From assembly GCA_000711775.1 (NCBI GenBank), contig ARYC01000482.1, positions 35,370-99,369 of the forward strand: a DNA stretch of 64,000 nucleotides, in the 5' to 3' direction. This stretch comes from Oxytricha trifallax. Lineage: Eukaryota > Ciliophora > Spirotrichea > Sporadotrichida > Oxytrichidae. The number at the start of each line of letters is the position of its first letter. The stretch's first letter is position 1. The translations under genes were made by a program, and so were the position numbers. A model generated the notes under the pieces. That model had not been told where the DNA came from, did not search any database, and saw only the letters and a program-made list of their open reading frames with translations. Of this stretch, positions 11,236-24,060 are shown piece by piece.

Positions 11236-13550
11236 TTAGAATCAATTTCTATTTTATTAATATATATTTAATATTATAATAATTGATAAAAAAAGTAATA
11301 ATAAAATGATAAAGTCGAATAATTATCTAATACTATATTAATTAAATGATTTAAAATCAATGCGTATGTACACATAGAATTATAAGTTAGTAAAAAGTAT
11401 TAAATATATCGATGAATAAGAAAATTTTAAAAAAAAAAGAATTTAATTTAATTTTAGAGAGCCTATCAACAGAATGCAAGGACGGTGAAGATATGAGATA
11501 ATTCCTGATTTTAATTTGAAACCATACTTACCAGTCAGATTAGTTTAAGACACTGATCAAGAATATATTGGGAATGTACCCTGTTTACCGAAAAGTAGCG
11601 AAGAATTACAAAAAATACTATTTGTGAGGGGATACAGTTTTACCTCCACATTTTATTTAGTTTTGAGTTTTATTAATAAACCTTATATAATGCTCAATCA
11701 TTCGATTGTAAATTCCCGCAAATGAAAAAGACAAGCAATAGTAAACTTTGTTATTGCATTAATTATGCTAATTTATTTAATTGCTATTTTTAAACTACTA
11801 TTAAAATTCAATTATTCAATTAAAATTACTTATTTGCAAAATCCGTATCTTTTGCATGTTATTCAATTTATATTATAACAATTAAAAGTATATCTATAAT
11901 ACAATTGAATACAGTTTACAAAACGTGCATGAAATGGATTTATAAATCAAATTGATAAAGATTGGCTTCTAAATTTTATGTTATAAAGTATTGTAATTTC
12001 AAGATTTATAATGTACAATTTTAATAAAAATGAGTACAGTTAATCTATTCAAATTCTTATTTTGCTTTAGATTTCTTGTTTGATATGGATAATTTGTTAT
12101 TAAGAGCATTGCAATAGTAATTTAAAATTATAACTATAATTTATTTAATTTGACATTCAAGGAAATGAGTTAGTATAAATTTAGAATACAAAGATGCAAT
12201 TTCTATTTTTTAATATTTTACTTATTACTAATATAGAGATGCAAAGTCATAATTATTATAGAAATAAATAAAAATTTAAACCTATTTATTCAATCTAGCC
12301 AGGTGCACTGAATCAAATCGATGCTTACTCATACGACAGTTAATAATACTCAAATGTCATTTTTTTATATATTTAAAGGAGATTAAGAGAGTTGATTAAA
12401 ATCAAGATATATTTATAAAAACATTTAATGTGTATGAATTTCTATGTAGGGTAAGTTAAATTATAAATTGAAGTTTATTTGTAATTTAATTAATAGCATA
12501 TTATTTAATTACGCAAATAATTAATGGAAATCACATATTTAGTTATTAATGTAAGATAGTTGAATTATCATTAATTTAGATTAAGTTAAATTTTGTTTAA
12601 AACTAGCATAATTTTGAAAATTAATGCTAATAAACTATGAAATTAAATTGGTAAGTGTTGTGGGTATATTAATTTATCAAAATACTTAATTAACTATTAA
12701 AATTCTGAAATGCTTTATATTGTTACAACTTAAACCTAAATATTTATCCTTAAAAATTTAAATTCATAGTATTACTTAAGTTTAACAATAAATTATTAAG
12801 CATAGTTAATTATATCTTTTGGATGAAATTATTGAGGAATCTATTTATTTTTATTTTATGTATTAACTATTGATTTTAATCAATGAAATTAAAATGGCAA
12901 TTGTAAATATGCTATACTTAGCATTTACCCTAGAAAATAGTATTAATTTTATGATTTGTTTGAAATAATTAAGAAATTAATTATTTTTAATTAATAAATA
13001 TAGAAAAATAAGAAATTAAAGGAAATTATTTACACACTTCCCTTTTTTATTTTTGATGTTGGTAATTATTTTTCTTATTGATTTAGATTCAGGAGCTTTA
13101 TAATTATACTTAGAAATATTTCTAGGAAAGTATTAATGTGATGATTGAAATTTTATTAGAATTGGAGGATCTTAAAGACAAAAAAGAATTTAATTAAAAT
13201 CAAGATATATATTATTATAAATTATAATAGCTATTTAATTATTATTTATTTAATTTATGCGTATTTTTTTGCCAATTATTAAACCGAGTTTTTAAGTAAT
13301 TTTTTTCTTTAGAAGAATTATTTTAAATTAATTTTTTTCTATTTATAATGAAACAAATCATACAACAATAAAATATACAAAGTTTTATCAAAGACAGTCT
13401 AGTTGAATAATAAAACTAACTGGAAAATATGATAATTAGTGTTTATCATTATAAGTTGAATATTTAAACTAAAATTTTTAATTAAATTTTTTTTATAGAA
13501 TTCTTTTATCGATAATTACTCTATCATACTAGCGTTAGGGTTTTAGATTT
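11236..13550. other. AT-rich stretch of 2.3 kb without recognisable genes
   Basis: No reading frame with protein-like composition on either strand. The only repeat I noticed is 'attaaaatcaagatatat' at about 12397 and again at about 13192, roughly 800 bp apart, which could be relic target or terminal repeats of a decayed insertion. Confidence 0.45.
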
Positions 13551-13554
13551 TTGA

Positions 13555-15010
13555 ATATTTGTTAGTATAAAAATTATTCAGAGATTTCTTTATCTTGTAA
13601 TTCTTTCTAAAGAGCAATAATTTGTTCAGATTCATTGTTAGTAAATTTTAGCTATTTACAGATTGGAGTGATTACATGGTGAAATTCCTTTGGCTCATGG
13701 ATTTTGACATAATCAGGCATACTTTTTTAGTTTTTACCAAATACTCACTCAATGTCTGGTAAAATCTAGATTCTGATTTAAGGACACCTTGTCTCATCTC
13801 AACGTGGCGAACAGCTTCATCAACTATTTCGAACTTAGATCGACCAGTTGAGATTTTGAATCCTTGCTTTTTTTTCTGGGACTTTGCTCTTTGACCTCTG
13901 ATCTTAACAGAGATGATAATTTCGCAACCTTTTCCTCTACCTCTCTTCATGAGTTCAGCAAGAATGTTGTTGGCAGCAGGTTTAACTAGGGTACCTCCGA
14001 GAAGCTTGTACTAAAGGTTCTTAGCTTAAGAAGCAGTGCATAAGTTTTGTCTCAAGTGAGTCGCATGATGAGAGTTTCAATTTTTATAAACATCTTTGAA
14101 ACTGTATCTCTTTTAAATAAGTGACTTGAGTAGAAGATCTTACTGATATTCAGTCAAAATACAAAATAATTTGAAATTTATAAAATCTTTAACCACAAAA
14201 AATTATTAATATATCCATTTCCATCATTATTATAATTATTTTTAATAAATTTATTTGCTTATTATTTAATATTATTTAAAATGAGCGCAGGTAGCAAATA
14301 TTATATTTTTACTACTTGCAATAATTTTTATTATAATTTTAATTAAAAATTATAATTAATAATTTTAATTTAAAAATTTTTTTTTAAAAAATTGATTTTA
14401 TTTCTAAAATTAAAAGTAATTTATTCACTCTTTTATATTTTAATGAAATATTTAATTTTATACATAAATATTTTTTTATTTTTTAAAGATAAGTTACTTT
14501 TATTTGTAAGTTTATTCAAAATTATTCAAGTTGATATTTATGAATAATTTAAACTTAATAAATGTTAAAAAACTAACTTTATTTCTATAATTCACTATAA
14601 ATAAATATATTTAACTTTATAAATTAAAAATTTTAATATTAATAAAGGGCTCAAGTAGCTAAATAAATGAGTTTTTATAATTCAATTCACAATAATATAT
14701 TATTATATTTTTATCTATCATATTTCTATTAAGTATTATTAAAAATGTTTTAAGTATGTCTATAATATATTTCTTTGAATATATGCAATTTTACATTCTC
14801 AATTTTTTCTCTATTTCGACTGATTTTTTTGAAGAGTTTTATAAGTCTTGGTGGCATTGATTATGATTTTATTGCTCAAATAAGCGGGTCTGATTTTTGA
14901 AACTGGCTCCAACATCCAAACCGTGGAATTTGATATAAAATTCGGTCAATTCAGCTTTGAAAACTCGATTTGTAACGAACTTCTTTTTATTGTTGCTGAC
15001 TCATTTAACT
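13555..15010 (-). pseudogene. RPS3: Ribosomal protein S3 (uS3) pseudogene with internal insertion
   Basis: uS3 is part of the small-subunit head at the mRNA entry site. The N-terminal block lies at 14800-15000 ('KKKFVTNRVFKAELTEF', then 'NKIIINATKTYKTL'). After about 630 bp of AT-rich DNA (14165-14795) the rest follows: 'LLKSLIQKRYSFKDVYKN', 'LCTASQAKNLQYKLLGG', 'GKGCEIIISVKIRGQRAKS', 'VDEAVRHVEMRQGVL', then 'MPDYVKIHEPKEF'. Order and spacing match eukaryotic uS3. Breaks seen: a frameshift after the KH-type beginning, an in-frame TGA after 'DVYKN', a frameshift after 'RQGVL', and another TGA shortly after. A functional copy should exist elsewhere. The gap could be an IES that this locus once shared with the active gene. 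Confidence 0.85.
14165..14795. other. AT-rich insertion inside the RPS3 pseudogene
   Basis: About 630 bp of nearly pure A/T separates two parts of uS3 that are contiguous in the protein (between the N-terminal 'ATKTYKTL' region and 'SLIQKRYSF'). No GT-AG pair at sensible codon positions was obvious, so an IES or a long decayed intron are both possible. Confidence 0.45.
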
Positions 15011-15269
15011 CATTTTTACTCGGTTGAGGTCATTTTATAAATTAGAATTCTGATTTAACAATTATTTTTATCACTTATAAATTGGTTTTTTTTATATAGA
15101 AATAAATTTTATTTTTCAAAAATTAATAATTTAATTTTTCATAAAAGCTCAAAATTTTATATAGAGATAAGAAGATTAATAAATTTTTGTAAATGATTAA
15201 CTTAATTACGAATTAAACTGATAAATCTTTAGCTCATTTACATATATATGACATTAATATAAGCCACTC

Positions 15270-17403
15270 ACAAAATAATCTTAACATTATTCCACATATT
15301 TGCCTCTTCAACTACCTTTTAAAAAGTTACAAAATTATTTTTTTCAAGATTGAATTTTCTCAATTTCGTGCAAACTTTTAGTAGGTTTATTATATGTGGT
15401 GTTGATAAATCATTTAAATAACTATAACTGAGATCTAAGTCTTCTAATTAATTTTGAGGCATATTCTCATAGTGCTCGCTTAAAGCTTATATTAAAATAG
15501 TCTCATTATATAGTATTTAAAAAGTAAGTGAAATAAAAAATTTAGTATTGCTTTAACATCTTTTTCACCTAATCTTACTAATGATAATTATAGTACTTTC
15601 AGCTACTTTGCAAAAGCGCCAACAATAATTGTGTCCTATATATTGCTACATTTCAAATCTAGTTACTCAAGTGATGACATGGTAAACCTTTTCTCAATTA
15701 AAATCTATTAGATTTTAATTCATGCAGATATTAGTTTACCAATAAAACCAGCTACTTTTTGAGTGAGAGATATATCACAAAATCTTGCCTACCAACATTT
15801 TAGCACTTTCAATGTACTATTATTTTCAAAAAAATCTTTAGCTTCAAAAAGTTATTCGTCTGTTAGATGATTAGTTGAAATATCCAAATAAGTTAAAGTT
15901 TTCATTATATCTTTCAACAAGGGTACTAATTATTTAAAAATGTCCCTTAAATTATTGCATGAGAGATCGAGATAAGTTAGGTTAATAAGGTATTTTAGAG
16001 ATTCTAATGATTTCAAAAAGTAACATAATTAAATATAATTTAACTTTTTAAATTTTCAAAAATAAAAATTATAATTAAAGAATTAAAAGTTATCCTACAA
16101 AATTAATCTTTTTGGGCCACAATAACTATATAAAACTCTACGTAGTGTTAACTTTGAAATATTAGAGCATTTATTCAACAAAGATTATAGTTGCTTATGA
16201 TTTTTCAAATTAAATGTTGAATAATCGAAAGTTATAATCTTCAAATCCAAGTGACTAAATTTAAGATAGTATTTTCTATGCTCGTGAATATAATTTTCCA
16301 ATGTTAAAATATTGAAAATTCAATAATTAGAAATAATTTAAAAAAGATAAGTAAAAATAATATTAATTTTTTTAAACTGTAATTTTTACTTTTTTATAGA
16401 AAATAGACCATTTAATTGTTCATTTATCCTTAAATGCAGATTCTAACATATACAAATTTATTAATCCTTTGAGACCAAAATTTTGCCTAAAAATTATAAT
16501 ATATTAATAAACAACTTTTTCTCATATTTTAAAATTATTTTTATTATACATATTTGTATCATAAACGATAAAGTATTATTTTACATTCGACTTTAATTTA
16601 GAAATATTTTTTACTTTACATAAAACTGTTATAATATTTAATTTATGATGAATTAATAGTGTTTTTAATTCAATATTGTTAATAAATTAAGGGGTTCTGG
16701 GGTTAAAATTCAATAATGTACATATATTTTTTAAAAATGTTTGGGAATCATTCATTTCTTAATAATAAAAATATCCAATTAATTATTCTAAAATCTCAGC
16801 TGAAGAACTTTAGATATTAATTTCTCGAGTTACTATTGCATTTTATTAACTTAATTCGCAGATCTTATTTGACATTTTCTTGCACTTTTCAATCTCAATT
16901 TCATCATCTCTAGATTCTGATTGTTAATAAAAGTCAATGAATATTTAAAATTTATAATATCTAGTTATTTCATTATTAAGAATACCATACAATGTTTATT
17001 CCTAATTTTCATCGAGCCTTAGATCATTTTAATATTAATATCTTGGACTGTAATTATAATATCTTACATTGACCGCTAATATATAGTTAAAACATCTGGA
17101 AAAATCCTCTACTAGCTATAATTTAGAGTAAATTTTAGTCTTTCTTAATTAGTTTTTCTAATCTTCGTTACTTTAGTTATCATTTATATTTCTATATAAA
17201 TGATGAATCATAGGGATCTCTGATTTTTTAAACAAATTTTAGAGTTCATTATTAAATCATTAAAGGAAATATTTTGATTTTGTATTCAAAGATCGTATCA
17301 ACAAAATTGCTTCGTGGATGTATTCACATGTGTATTGAAATATCTCAATAGTAATATAATTACTCTTTAGTTAAAGGATCAAAAGAGTTGAGTGGCTTTC
17401 CAT
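15270..17403 (-). CDS. LRR protein copy II, the uninterrupted family member
   Basis: The only copy without a transposon inside. The putative ATG is at 17403 ('MESHSTLLILQLKS'). Following blocks are 'EAILLIRSLNTKSKYFLQ', 'FSRCFNYILAVNVRYYNYS' (about 17.05 kb), 'NKICELSQQNAIVTREI' (16.85 kb), 'FSHLDLKIITFDYSTF' (16.23 kb), then leucine-rich repeats 'LKYLINLTYLDLSCNNL' (15.99 kb) and 'TLTYLDISTNHLTDE' (15.88 kb). TAA and TAG are frequent as Gln. A TGA falls after 'KYFLQ' (about 17.25 kb), and stretches with no clear coding occur at 16.3-16.7 kb, so introns, IESs or decay must be invoked. The LRR half resembles ribonuclease-inhibitor-type repeats. The N-terminal half matches nothing I know. Confidence 0.5.
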
Positions 17404-17759
17404 TTTATAAGATTTAATATTTTAAATATTCTTAATAAATACATTGACATAAGTATATTAAAATATTTACCTCTAGAGATATCATCATTAAAATATATAA
17501 AATTAATTTACTTTTTTATTTCATTATTGCTAAGTAATATTAAACTAATAAATTAATCTTAAAAACAAATTGTAACCCGAAATAAATTTTATAGTATTTA
17601 ATTTGTAAATAGTATATTACTTTTTAGAAGAAATTAAAAATTAGCAGAATATTACTATTTTTTGTTTATAAATAATCCTTGGATGTAGTTAACTAGACTT
17701 GGAGGAAGAAGTATCCTGTACGTTTTTTTTCCATGAAAAATTCAATAAATTTTACATGA

Positions 17760-18290
17760 ATTCAAAAATTTAATATTTTTATGAGCCTTAAATATTTAGA
17801 GGATATTGATACATCACTTAAGTTCAAGAAAATAGTAATAGAGTGTGATAATAACAGAAATTAAAAAAATATTAAGAAATATAATTGTATAATATGTTTT
17901 AATGGGTAGTACAATAATACTGATGGTAGAATGGGTTACAACATTTTAGAAATAATGGATACTATATTAATCAAAGGGAGGATATAGAGGTAGGAGTAGT
18001 AACTGGAGTTTATATACCAACTAATAAAATTTAGAACACTTGGATAATCTCAAATACATAAAAAATATACATTTAATGAATCAATTCCAGCCTAACACGC
18101 CTAAGATTTCTTAGATGACCTGGTATTCAATAGAAACGAAATAGTGCTTAAAATCCATGCTCATAAAAATATTGACTAATTGATTAATAAATTAAGCAAA
18201 ATCAGAAAATTAGTCCGTAAATAATTGATAATTGTTATAAAGATTAATTTAATAAAAGAATACTTTTTTAGTGCAGGAAACCCCCCCTCA
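17760..18290 (+). pseudogene. Decayed coding tract with RGG-like segment
   Basis: The plus strand reads in pieces: 'SLKYLEDIDTSLKFKKIVIE' (about 17790), 'QYNNTDGRMGYN' (17910), after a frame change 'SKGGYRGRSSNWSLYTNQQN' (17975), and 'LVFNRNEIVLKIHAHKNID' (18120). Composition and the GGYRGR motif suggest a former RNA-binding protein. The frame change and lack of a clear start suggest a pseudogene or a set of separate MDS pieces. It lies between LRR copies II and III. Confidence 0.3.
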
Positions 18291-18299
18291 AGACTTTGA

Positions 18300-18950
18300 T
18301 AGGATTCATTATATTAAACCATCAATTAAGGTCAAGTTAGCTCCCTTAAATGATAGGATAAATTTTCAAATAAGATTAAAGCCAATTAAATTTAAAATTC
18401 TCAATAAAATTAGACAAAAATCTTAAAATAAGTCACATTCAGCAACTTATATAACTTATTAATTTAATTTTAAAATTATTTCTAAATTTTATAGTATTCA
18501 TTGAATAGTAGATATTTAAAAGTTGAAAAAAATTAACTAAATTCCGCTGTATAATTCTGTAACCTTTAAATAATGATCAAAATATTACAACATCTAATTA
18601 TTAATTTTGCATATCACAATCAAATATTTCAAGAAATTCTTTTCTTCTTTTATTAAGGTAAGCTTAAATTTTTGAAGTATATTTATAATTCTTGTTTTTA
18701 ATATGATATAAAATCATGAATGAAGTTTCATTGAAATTAAATTACTAATTACTTCAGTATAATTCTTAAAAATTACACAAAATATATTTTACGATTTTTT
18801 TTCTCAGTAATTGGTATCAAATACAAAAATGCCTTAATCATTTTTATAGAATATTAAATTAAAATTTATTATATTATCAATTATTAAAAATTAGCATATT
18901 TTGATGAATGATAATATTTTTATGATAAATAATTATTAGCCTTAATCAAA
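18300..18950. other. AT-rich stretch, nothing recognised
   Basis: No coding motif seen. At about 18273 the bases 'caggaaaccccccctc' resemble the end of element M ('caggaaacttcccccccc'), perhaps a solo end. Confidence 0.4.
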
Positions 18951-18954
18951 ATAA

Positions 18955-20290
18955 ATTAGAGTAAGTCTTAATTGTACGCTTCGTATAGAAATTGTAAAAA
19001 ATTTCATTCCTATCTATTCCCTCAATATTTACATCTAAGATTTTCAATTTTGAACAACTTTCTATTATTCTTTAAATAAATGGTTCTGGTAAGTCTGTTA
19101 ATTCATTCTAAAATAGGTTTAATTCTTCTAATTCGTTCTAAGGCATTTCTTCATAATGCTCGCATATAGCATTTAATATATAATTAATACAAATATATTT
19201 TAAAGCTTTAAATCCTTGAAGAGTGATATTATTATTTCTTAATACAAGTATTTTGAGGGGGGGAAGTTTCCTGACCCAACATTAAATTTTATGTTTTTTG
19301 CAATAATTTTAATAGAAACAAATAAATTTCAATTTCAATTAACATAATCATATACTATGCAACATTTAATATTATATAATTTTCAAGGTACATAATTATT
19401 CTTTATCAAATTATATATTATTAACAAGGCTAAAATAAGTGTTTTTTATTCATAATTAATGTATTTTCCATTAAATTTTAAATTAATTATCTAGGTATAA
19501 ATGATATTTGAAGCTAAATTCAAAAAAAACTACATCATAATTGATCATAAAATTCTTTGAAAAATTATAAAAATTACATATTTTTATGTATGGGGCAGGA
19601 AACTTCCCAAGAGGGCAGGAAACTACCTTTTTGGGGTCAGGAAACTTCCCCCCCCCGTATTTTTAAATGCGAACTAAAAGCCCCAACAATTTGTTCGATT
19701 ATTTCATCAGATATTTCACTATCTCCCAAATTTAATTATTAGAGTCTTGGCATTATAAACCATTTCCAATAATATTAAAAATTATTGATTTTTTATATAT
19801 GTTTTTATTGGTATACCAATAATACCTGCAACTTCCTTAGAGATAGTATGATCAACGAACTTGCTATTTTGTATTATTAATTCCTCCAAGTTGCTATTTT
19901 TATTAAACTAGTCTAAAATTTCCAAAAGTCCTACTTCTGTCAAATCATTTTATGAAATATCAAAGTGCGTTAATTTATTCAAAATACCTTTTAATTTTTG
20001 AGAAAGTTATTTAGCACAGTCATTACCGAAATTATTACCTGAGAGGTTAAGGAAATTAAGTTTTTCAAGGTATTTTAAAGAATCTAATGCCTCTAAAAAG
20101 TATTTTATATAAAAAATGAAATATTTAAATAAAACTGATTGTCTGATAAAAAAAAGTAATCGAACAAAGTAGAATGAGATTTTTAATAATCAGTCTTGCA
20201 GTCTTGTAAGGCATTAAACTAAATAGAGTTAAGTCTGTAATATTTGAGGGCCTGCATTCCTAGAAGGGCAAGATATGAATTTTCGTTAAT
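18955..20290 (-). CDS. LRR protein copy III, C-terminal LRR segment
   Basis: Minus-strand reading from 20100 gives 'SLKYLEKLNFLNLSGNNFGN', 'ILNKLTHFDISQNDLTEVGL', 'NSNLEELIIQNSKFVDH' and 'EVAGIIGIPIKTYIKNQ', classical RNI-type leucine-rich repeats of about 28 residues. The frame stays open for more than 100 codons with TAA/TAG as Gln, before element M (19256-19656) and a further LRR stretch (19000-19250). The N-terminal parts of this copy lie at 24.7-27.7 kb beyond P3, P4, TBE F and TBE G. Because its N-terminus has a TGA at codon 7, the copy may be dead. Confidence 0.5.
19256..19656. mobile_element. Small inverted-repeat element M, copy 2
   Basis: A 400-bp AT-rich insertion with inverted ends 'ggggggaagtttcctgaccc' and 'ggggtcaggaaacttccccc'. 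'gtatttt' occurs just left of it and 'gtattttt' just right, a probable target duplication; LRR copy IV has the uninterrupted site near 29725. The right end carries two extra partial copies of the terminal motif ('ggcaggaaacttccc', 'gggcaggaaactacc') at 19594-19630. No ORF of its own. Confidence 0.65.
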
Positions 20291-20418
20291 TTTTTAAAAC
20301 AATAGAAAATTCATTAAATAATCAATATTGCATACCACAATTAATATAATTTCTTGAAATTAATTTTTTTTAAAAAGTTAAGAAAAATGCTATATAATTT
20401 TACTGTATTTTTTCAGAT

Positions 20419-20837
20419 TATTGTAGGAATACATTTGAATTTAAAATGTTAATTTAATTGAGTTAATTAATAATTAAAATTCTGGCAGTTAAATTTTCCT
20501 ACCCTAGACAATTTGGTGCTGGTTTGATAGAGAATTTAATATTAAATGGACTTTACTGTTGGACGTACCCCTCTATTTCATCCCATAAGCGAGATAACTT
20601 TAGTTTAATTTTGACATACAATTAACTTAACAAATAAATCCATATTAAACTAAAGTTATCTCGCTTATGGGATGAAATAGAGGGGTACCGCCAGCAGTAA
20701 AGTCCATTAAATTTTAAATTCTCTATAAAATCAGCACCAAATTGTCTAGGGTATGAAAATTCAACTGCCAGAATTTTAATTATTAATTAACTAATATATA
20801 ATCAACTTTACATATTCAAATGTATTCCATCAATATT
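20419..20837. repeat. Long palindrome P3 (P family)
   Basis: Ends 'ttgtaggaatacatttgaat' and 'attcaaatgtattccatcaa'. Arms are about 195 bp around 20625. The core 'gtacccctctatttcatccc' with 'ataagcgagataact' is matched on the other arm with very few differences. Arm sequence differs from P1 and P2. Confidence 0.87.
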
Positions 20838-20839
20838 AA

Positions 20840-21960
20840 CTAGAACTTTACTTATAATTTATTCAATAGTAAAATTTACAATAATAAAATTCATTTTTTT
20901 ATTAAAATTTTTAAACCCTTTCTGTTTCTTGCAAATAATATGTTACTATTCAAGAAAAATTAATTATAGGCGAAATTCTAATTAATAAAATTAAAAATTG
21001 AGAAATAATTTTTCTTTTTTACATTGAGTTTGATACAAGATATACTTTTAATTGTTCATGGGATATTGATATTTAAATGACTATTATGTTGTTAAAAAAT
21101 CAGCAATAAATTATAACTTAATCCCCAGGCTCTCCGATAATAATATTTGGGCTGCTCATTAACATCAATTTAAGCTATTAAAAGTTTCTGGAACTAAATT
21201 AACACATTACAAAGCGTACATCCTTAAGGTTTTATGTACTAAAATTATTTAATTGAACTATTAAGTTCTGTATGAATGCTAACTGATTTTAGATTTCTTA
21301 CAACATTTCAGGGTTATTAATTGTTAGAAGGGATCTAAAGTTAATCTAATTAACGAGCAGCAGTTAGATTATTTATAATTTCCTGCATTCCAATCCATTT
21401 TATTGTACGGGCATCAGGTTGAGTGTACGAATCTAAAAATATCAAAGACAAGGATATCTCCTACGCTTGCTAAGGTACTTAAGCTACTACAGTACAGGGA
21501 TTACTTTCCCAGTAGTATAGGGAATTGTTAATTTATCAAATCTAGTTCTAAAGCAAGAGGATTAGATATTCAATCTTCATCATTGTTAATTTCGTAAATT
21601 TTTGTGATTGAGTTTCGAGATCTTGGAAACAGGGAAACAAAATTAGCAAACAATTTAATTATCTGGGTTTTTATTTTATAAAGATCACTTCACAGTTTCG
21701 AACCTCGATTCACTTTGAATTGTGACAACTAAAAATTACTTGGTTGATTCAGTTTTAAAATTCTTATATGTTTGTTTTTTATTAAAGAAATAAGTTTATT
21801 TTTTATGTACTAAAATTAAGATATGATTTTGTATCTTCTTGTAAATCTCTTGAAAATGTTGAGTTTATTAGAAATAAAAATGTATTATGTTGAATTTTTG
21901 TTGGAATTTCTATTACACAGCATATTAATTTCTCTAAATTTATCCCAATTATTTTTGTAA
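20840..21960. other. Spacer of mixed composition, no gene recognised
   Basis: The part 21120-21720 is less AT-rich than its surroundings and could be an old element or non-coding gene. I found no open frame, terminal repeat or RNA fold I could defend. Confidence 0.35.
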
Positions 21961-21963
21961 AAA

Positions 21964-22410
21964 TATTGAAGGAATAATTTTGATTTGGGAAAATATTATT
22001 TAATTAATAAATTAAATATTGAAATTAATGCCAATTAACTTTCTCGAAACTCAGTCAATTTGGTACTTGCTTGATAGAGAATTTGATATAAGCTGAAATT
22101 TTCTATTTTAAGTACTATATTATCTCATCCTTGAAGCGAAATAGATCGATTTTATTTTGGTAAAGTAACTTATTTGTTCTGGTACTTTATACTGTTCTGA
22201 ACGAACTAAAAATATTAACCGAAATTAAAATAGATTTATTTCGCTTCAAATATGAAATTTAATTGTGTTTAAAATAGTAAGAGTCAGCTAATTTTTAAAT
22301 CTCTATCGAACAATTACCAAAACGGCAAAGTTTCAAGAAATTAACTGCCACTAATTTTATTATTTAATTTATTAATTATAAATTCATATCCAAATATAAA
22401 ACAATATATA
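21964..22410. repeat. Long palindrome P4 (P family, most diverged)
   Basis: Left end 'attgaaggaataattttgat'; arms carry 'gccaattaactttctcgaaa' and its complement, then 'tgatagagaatttgat' and 'agcgaaatagatcgatttta'. Pairing between arms is still good but looser than in P2 and P3. The GGCGGTACC core has decayed. The centre is near 22185. Confidence 0.78.
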
Positions 22411-22414
22411 ATTT

Positions 22415-23272
22415 TGAATAAAATAAGCTGATTAATTAACTAATAATGAAAATGATATTTTAAATTAATGATATTATGTACTAAAACAATAATTTATATT
22501 ATGTAATAAAACAAAAGTTGATAATATAAAATATATTGATTTTAATATTTCTTTTAAACTAAAAAATAGACACCTAATAATATTTATAATAAAACTTTTA
22601 AGTTGATAAAAAGTTTAAAATGTAAATTAATAACGAAATTAAACAGGGCAAATTTATAATATTGGTGGAGTCGATCTAGTGAATGCGGTGAATATGCAAA
22701 CAAATTTGGGTTTTTATTATTATGCTATACTCTTCATTAATTGGAGTTTGAAATAATGAACAAGGATTGTATCATTTAAAATATTAGGGCAAAATATTTA
22801 CAGATCATACTTACTGTGTGGTGATGTATTTTACCTATAAATTCTAATTAGGTTTGATTTTTAATTTGATAACTAAATTTAAAAGAATAAAATATAAACA
22901 ATTAACAATGGTTATCGCATGATTAATGATTTTGAGATTATAAAAGTGCATTTTTTTCATAAATTTTGTATTTTTATAATAAGATAATTTTACTCTCTAC
23001 TGTTTGTTAAATCAGAGTAGCAATATGGCTATGCTATTTAAGTACTATTAAAAATGTGAATTTTAATTAATTAAAGATAAAAAACTTACACTTCTTTGCT
23101 GAGTTCTTATATTAACATTATAGTATAAACTTAAAGTTAGCTTTTTCTGAATTTTATTCTGAATTTTAAAATTCAAATTTATTAGTTTGAATGAGATTAT
23201 ATTAAATTTAATTCAATATAATAATTTGCAAAATAAGTGCCTTTTGCATTTTAACCACTATAAATTATACGC
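22415..23272. other. AT-rich stretch, no gene recognised
   Basis: Nothing protein-like on either strand. It ends at the ANT target (AAT 23273-23275) of TBE F. Confidence 0.45.
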
Positions 23273-23275
23273 AAT

Positions 23276-24060
23276 CAAAACCTCAAAAACCCCTTAATTA
23301 GGTTTTGTAAGGATTTGATTGTAGGGACTTGTTGGGGTTAGTAGAGATTCTAGAACATTTGCTACATGAGATTTAGAAACTAGAGAAATTTATGGTCAAT
23401 TTATGATGAGAAATATTAAGCTTTATTGCTTAAGCTTAGAAATAGTATGAATACTTATTTAGATTAAGGCAAATTAGTGCTAAATTATGCATTTATTGCG
23501 AAGCTCATTCACAAGATTGCCTCAATTGTTAGGTTTCACAACTCTCTAGCTGCTTAGCATTAATTCAGGAACTTGAAAACATTTTGCAAAAAAAATGAAG
23601 TTCAAACAGGTTCATATTGACTAGCTCTACGAATCTATAATTTTAAAGTATTGTGTACGCTTTAAACATAGTTAGTGAGCTGTCATATTTCATCGCAAGT
23701 TTAAAATGATAATCACATTTCTCGTTTACATTTACTGGGAAAAATTGTATTCATTTCTAGACTTCTAACAAAGTAAAGAGAATGATTGATTTGAAAGTTG
23801 AATATAAAGTAATAATATATAATATACTTATGATGCAAAGGGGAAATTGATATTACCATCAAGTTCTTACATACTGATAAAAGCTGTGTTTACCTTCAGC
23901 ACTATATTAATTAAGTCCTTGTATAAGAATTATGATAATATAAAAGTCTATAACTAAAATGAATAGGATTTTACTTATGTGTAATTTTAGCTGTAAACTA
24001 GTGAAGTTTGAGTTTGAAGAGCAATTAAATTGTTTTTGTTTAAAACTATATAAATTTCTT
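23276..24060 (+). mobile_element. TBE transposon F, left-end fragment with transposase remnant
   Basis: Starts with 'caaaacctcaaaaacccctt' after AAT. The terminal region and the following plus-strand transposase remnant parallel those of TBE I and TBE E. Near 23865-23910 a degraded first-aspartate block (HTD-KAVFTFS) can be read. The sequence loses similarity to other TBEs after about 24060 and no right end is evident, so the element is truncated. Confidence 0.62.

Noticed and set aside
21690-21730. tRNA-like B box ('gtttcgaacctcgattcac')
   Set aside because: No matching A box or cloverleaf could be built on either strand.
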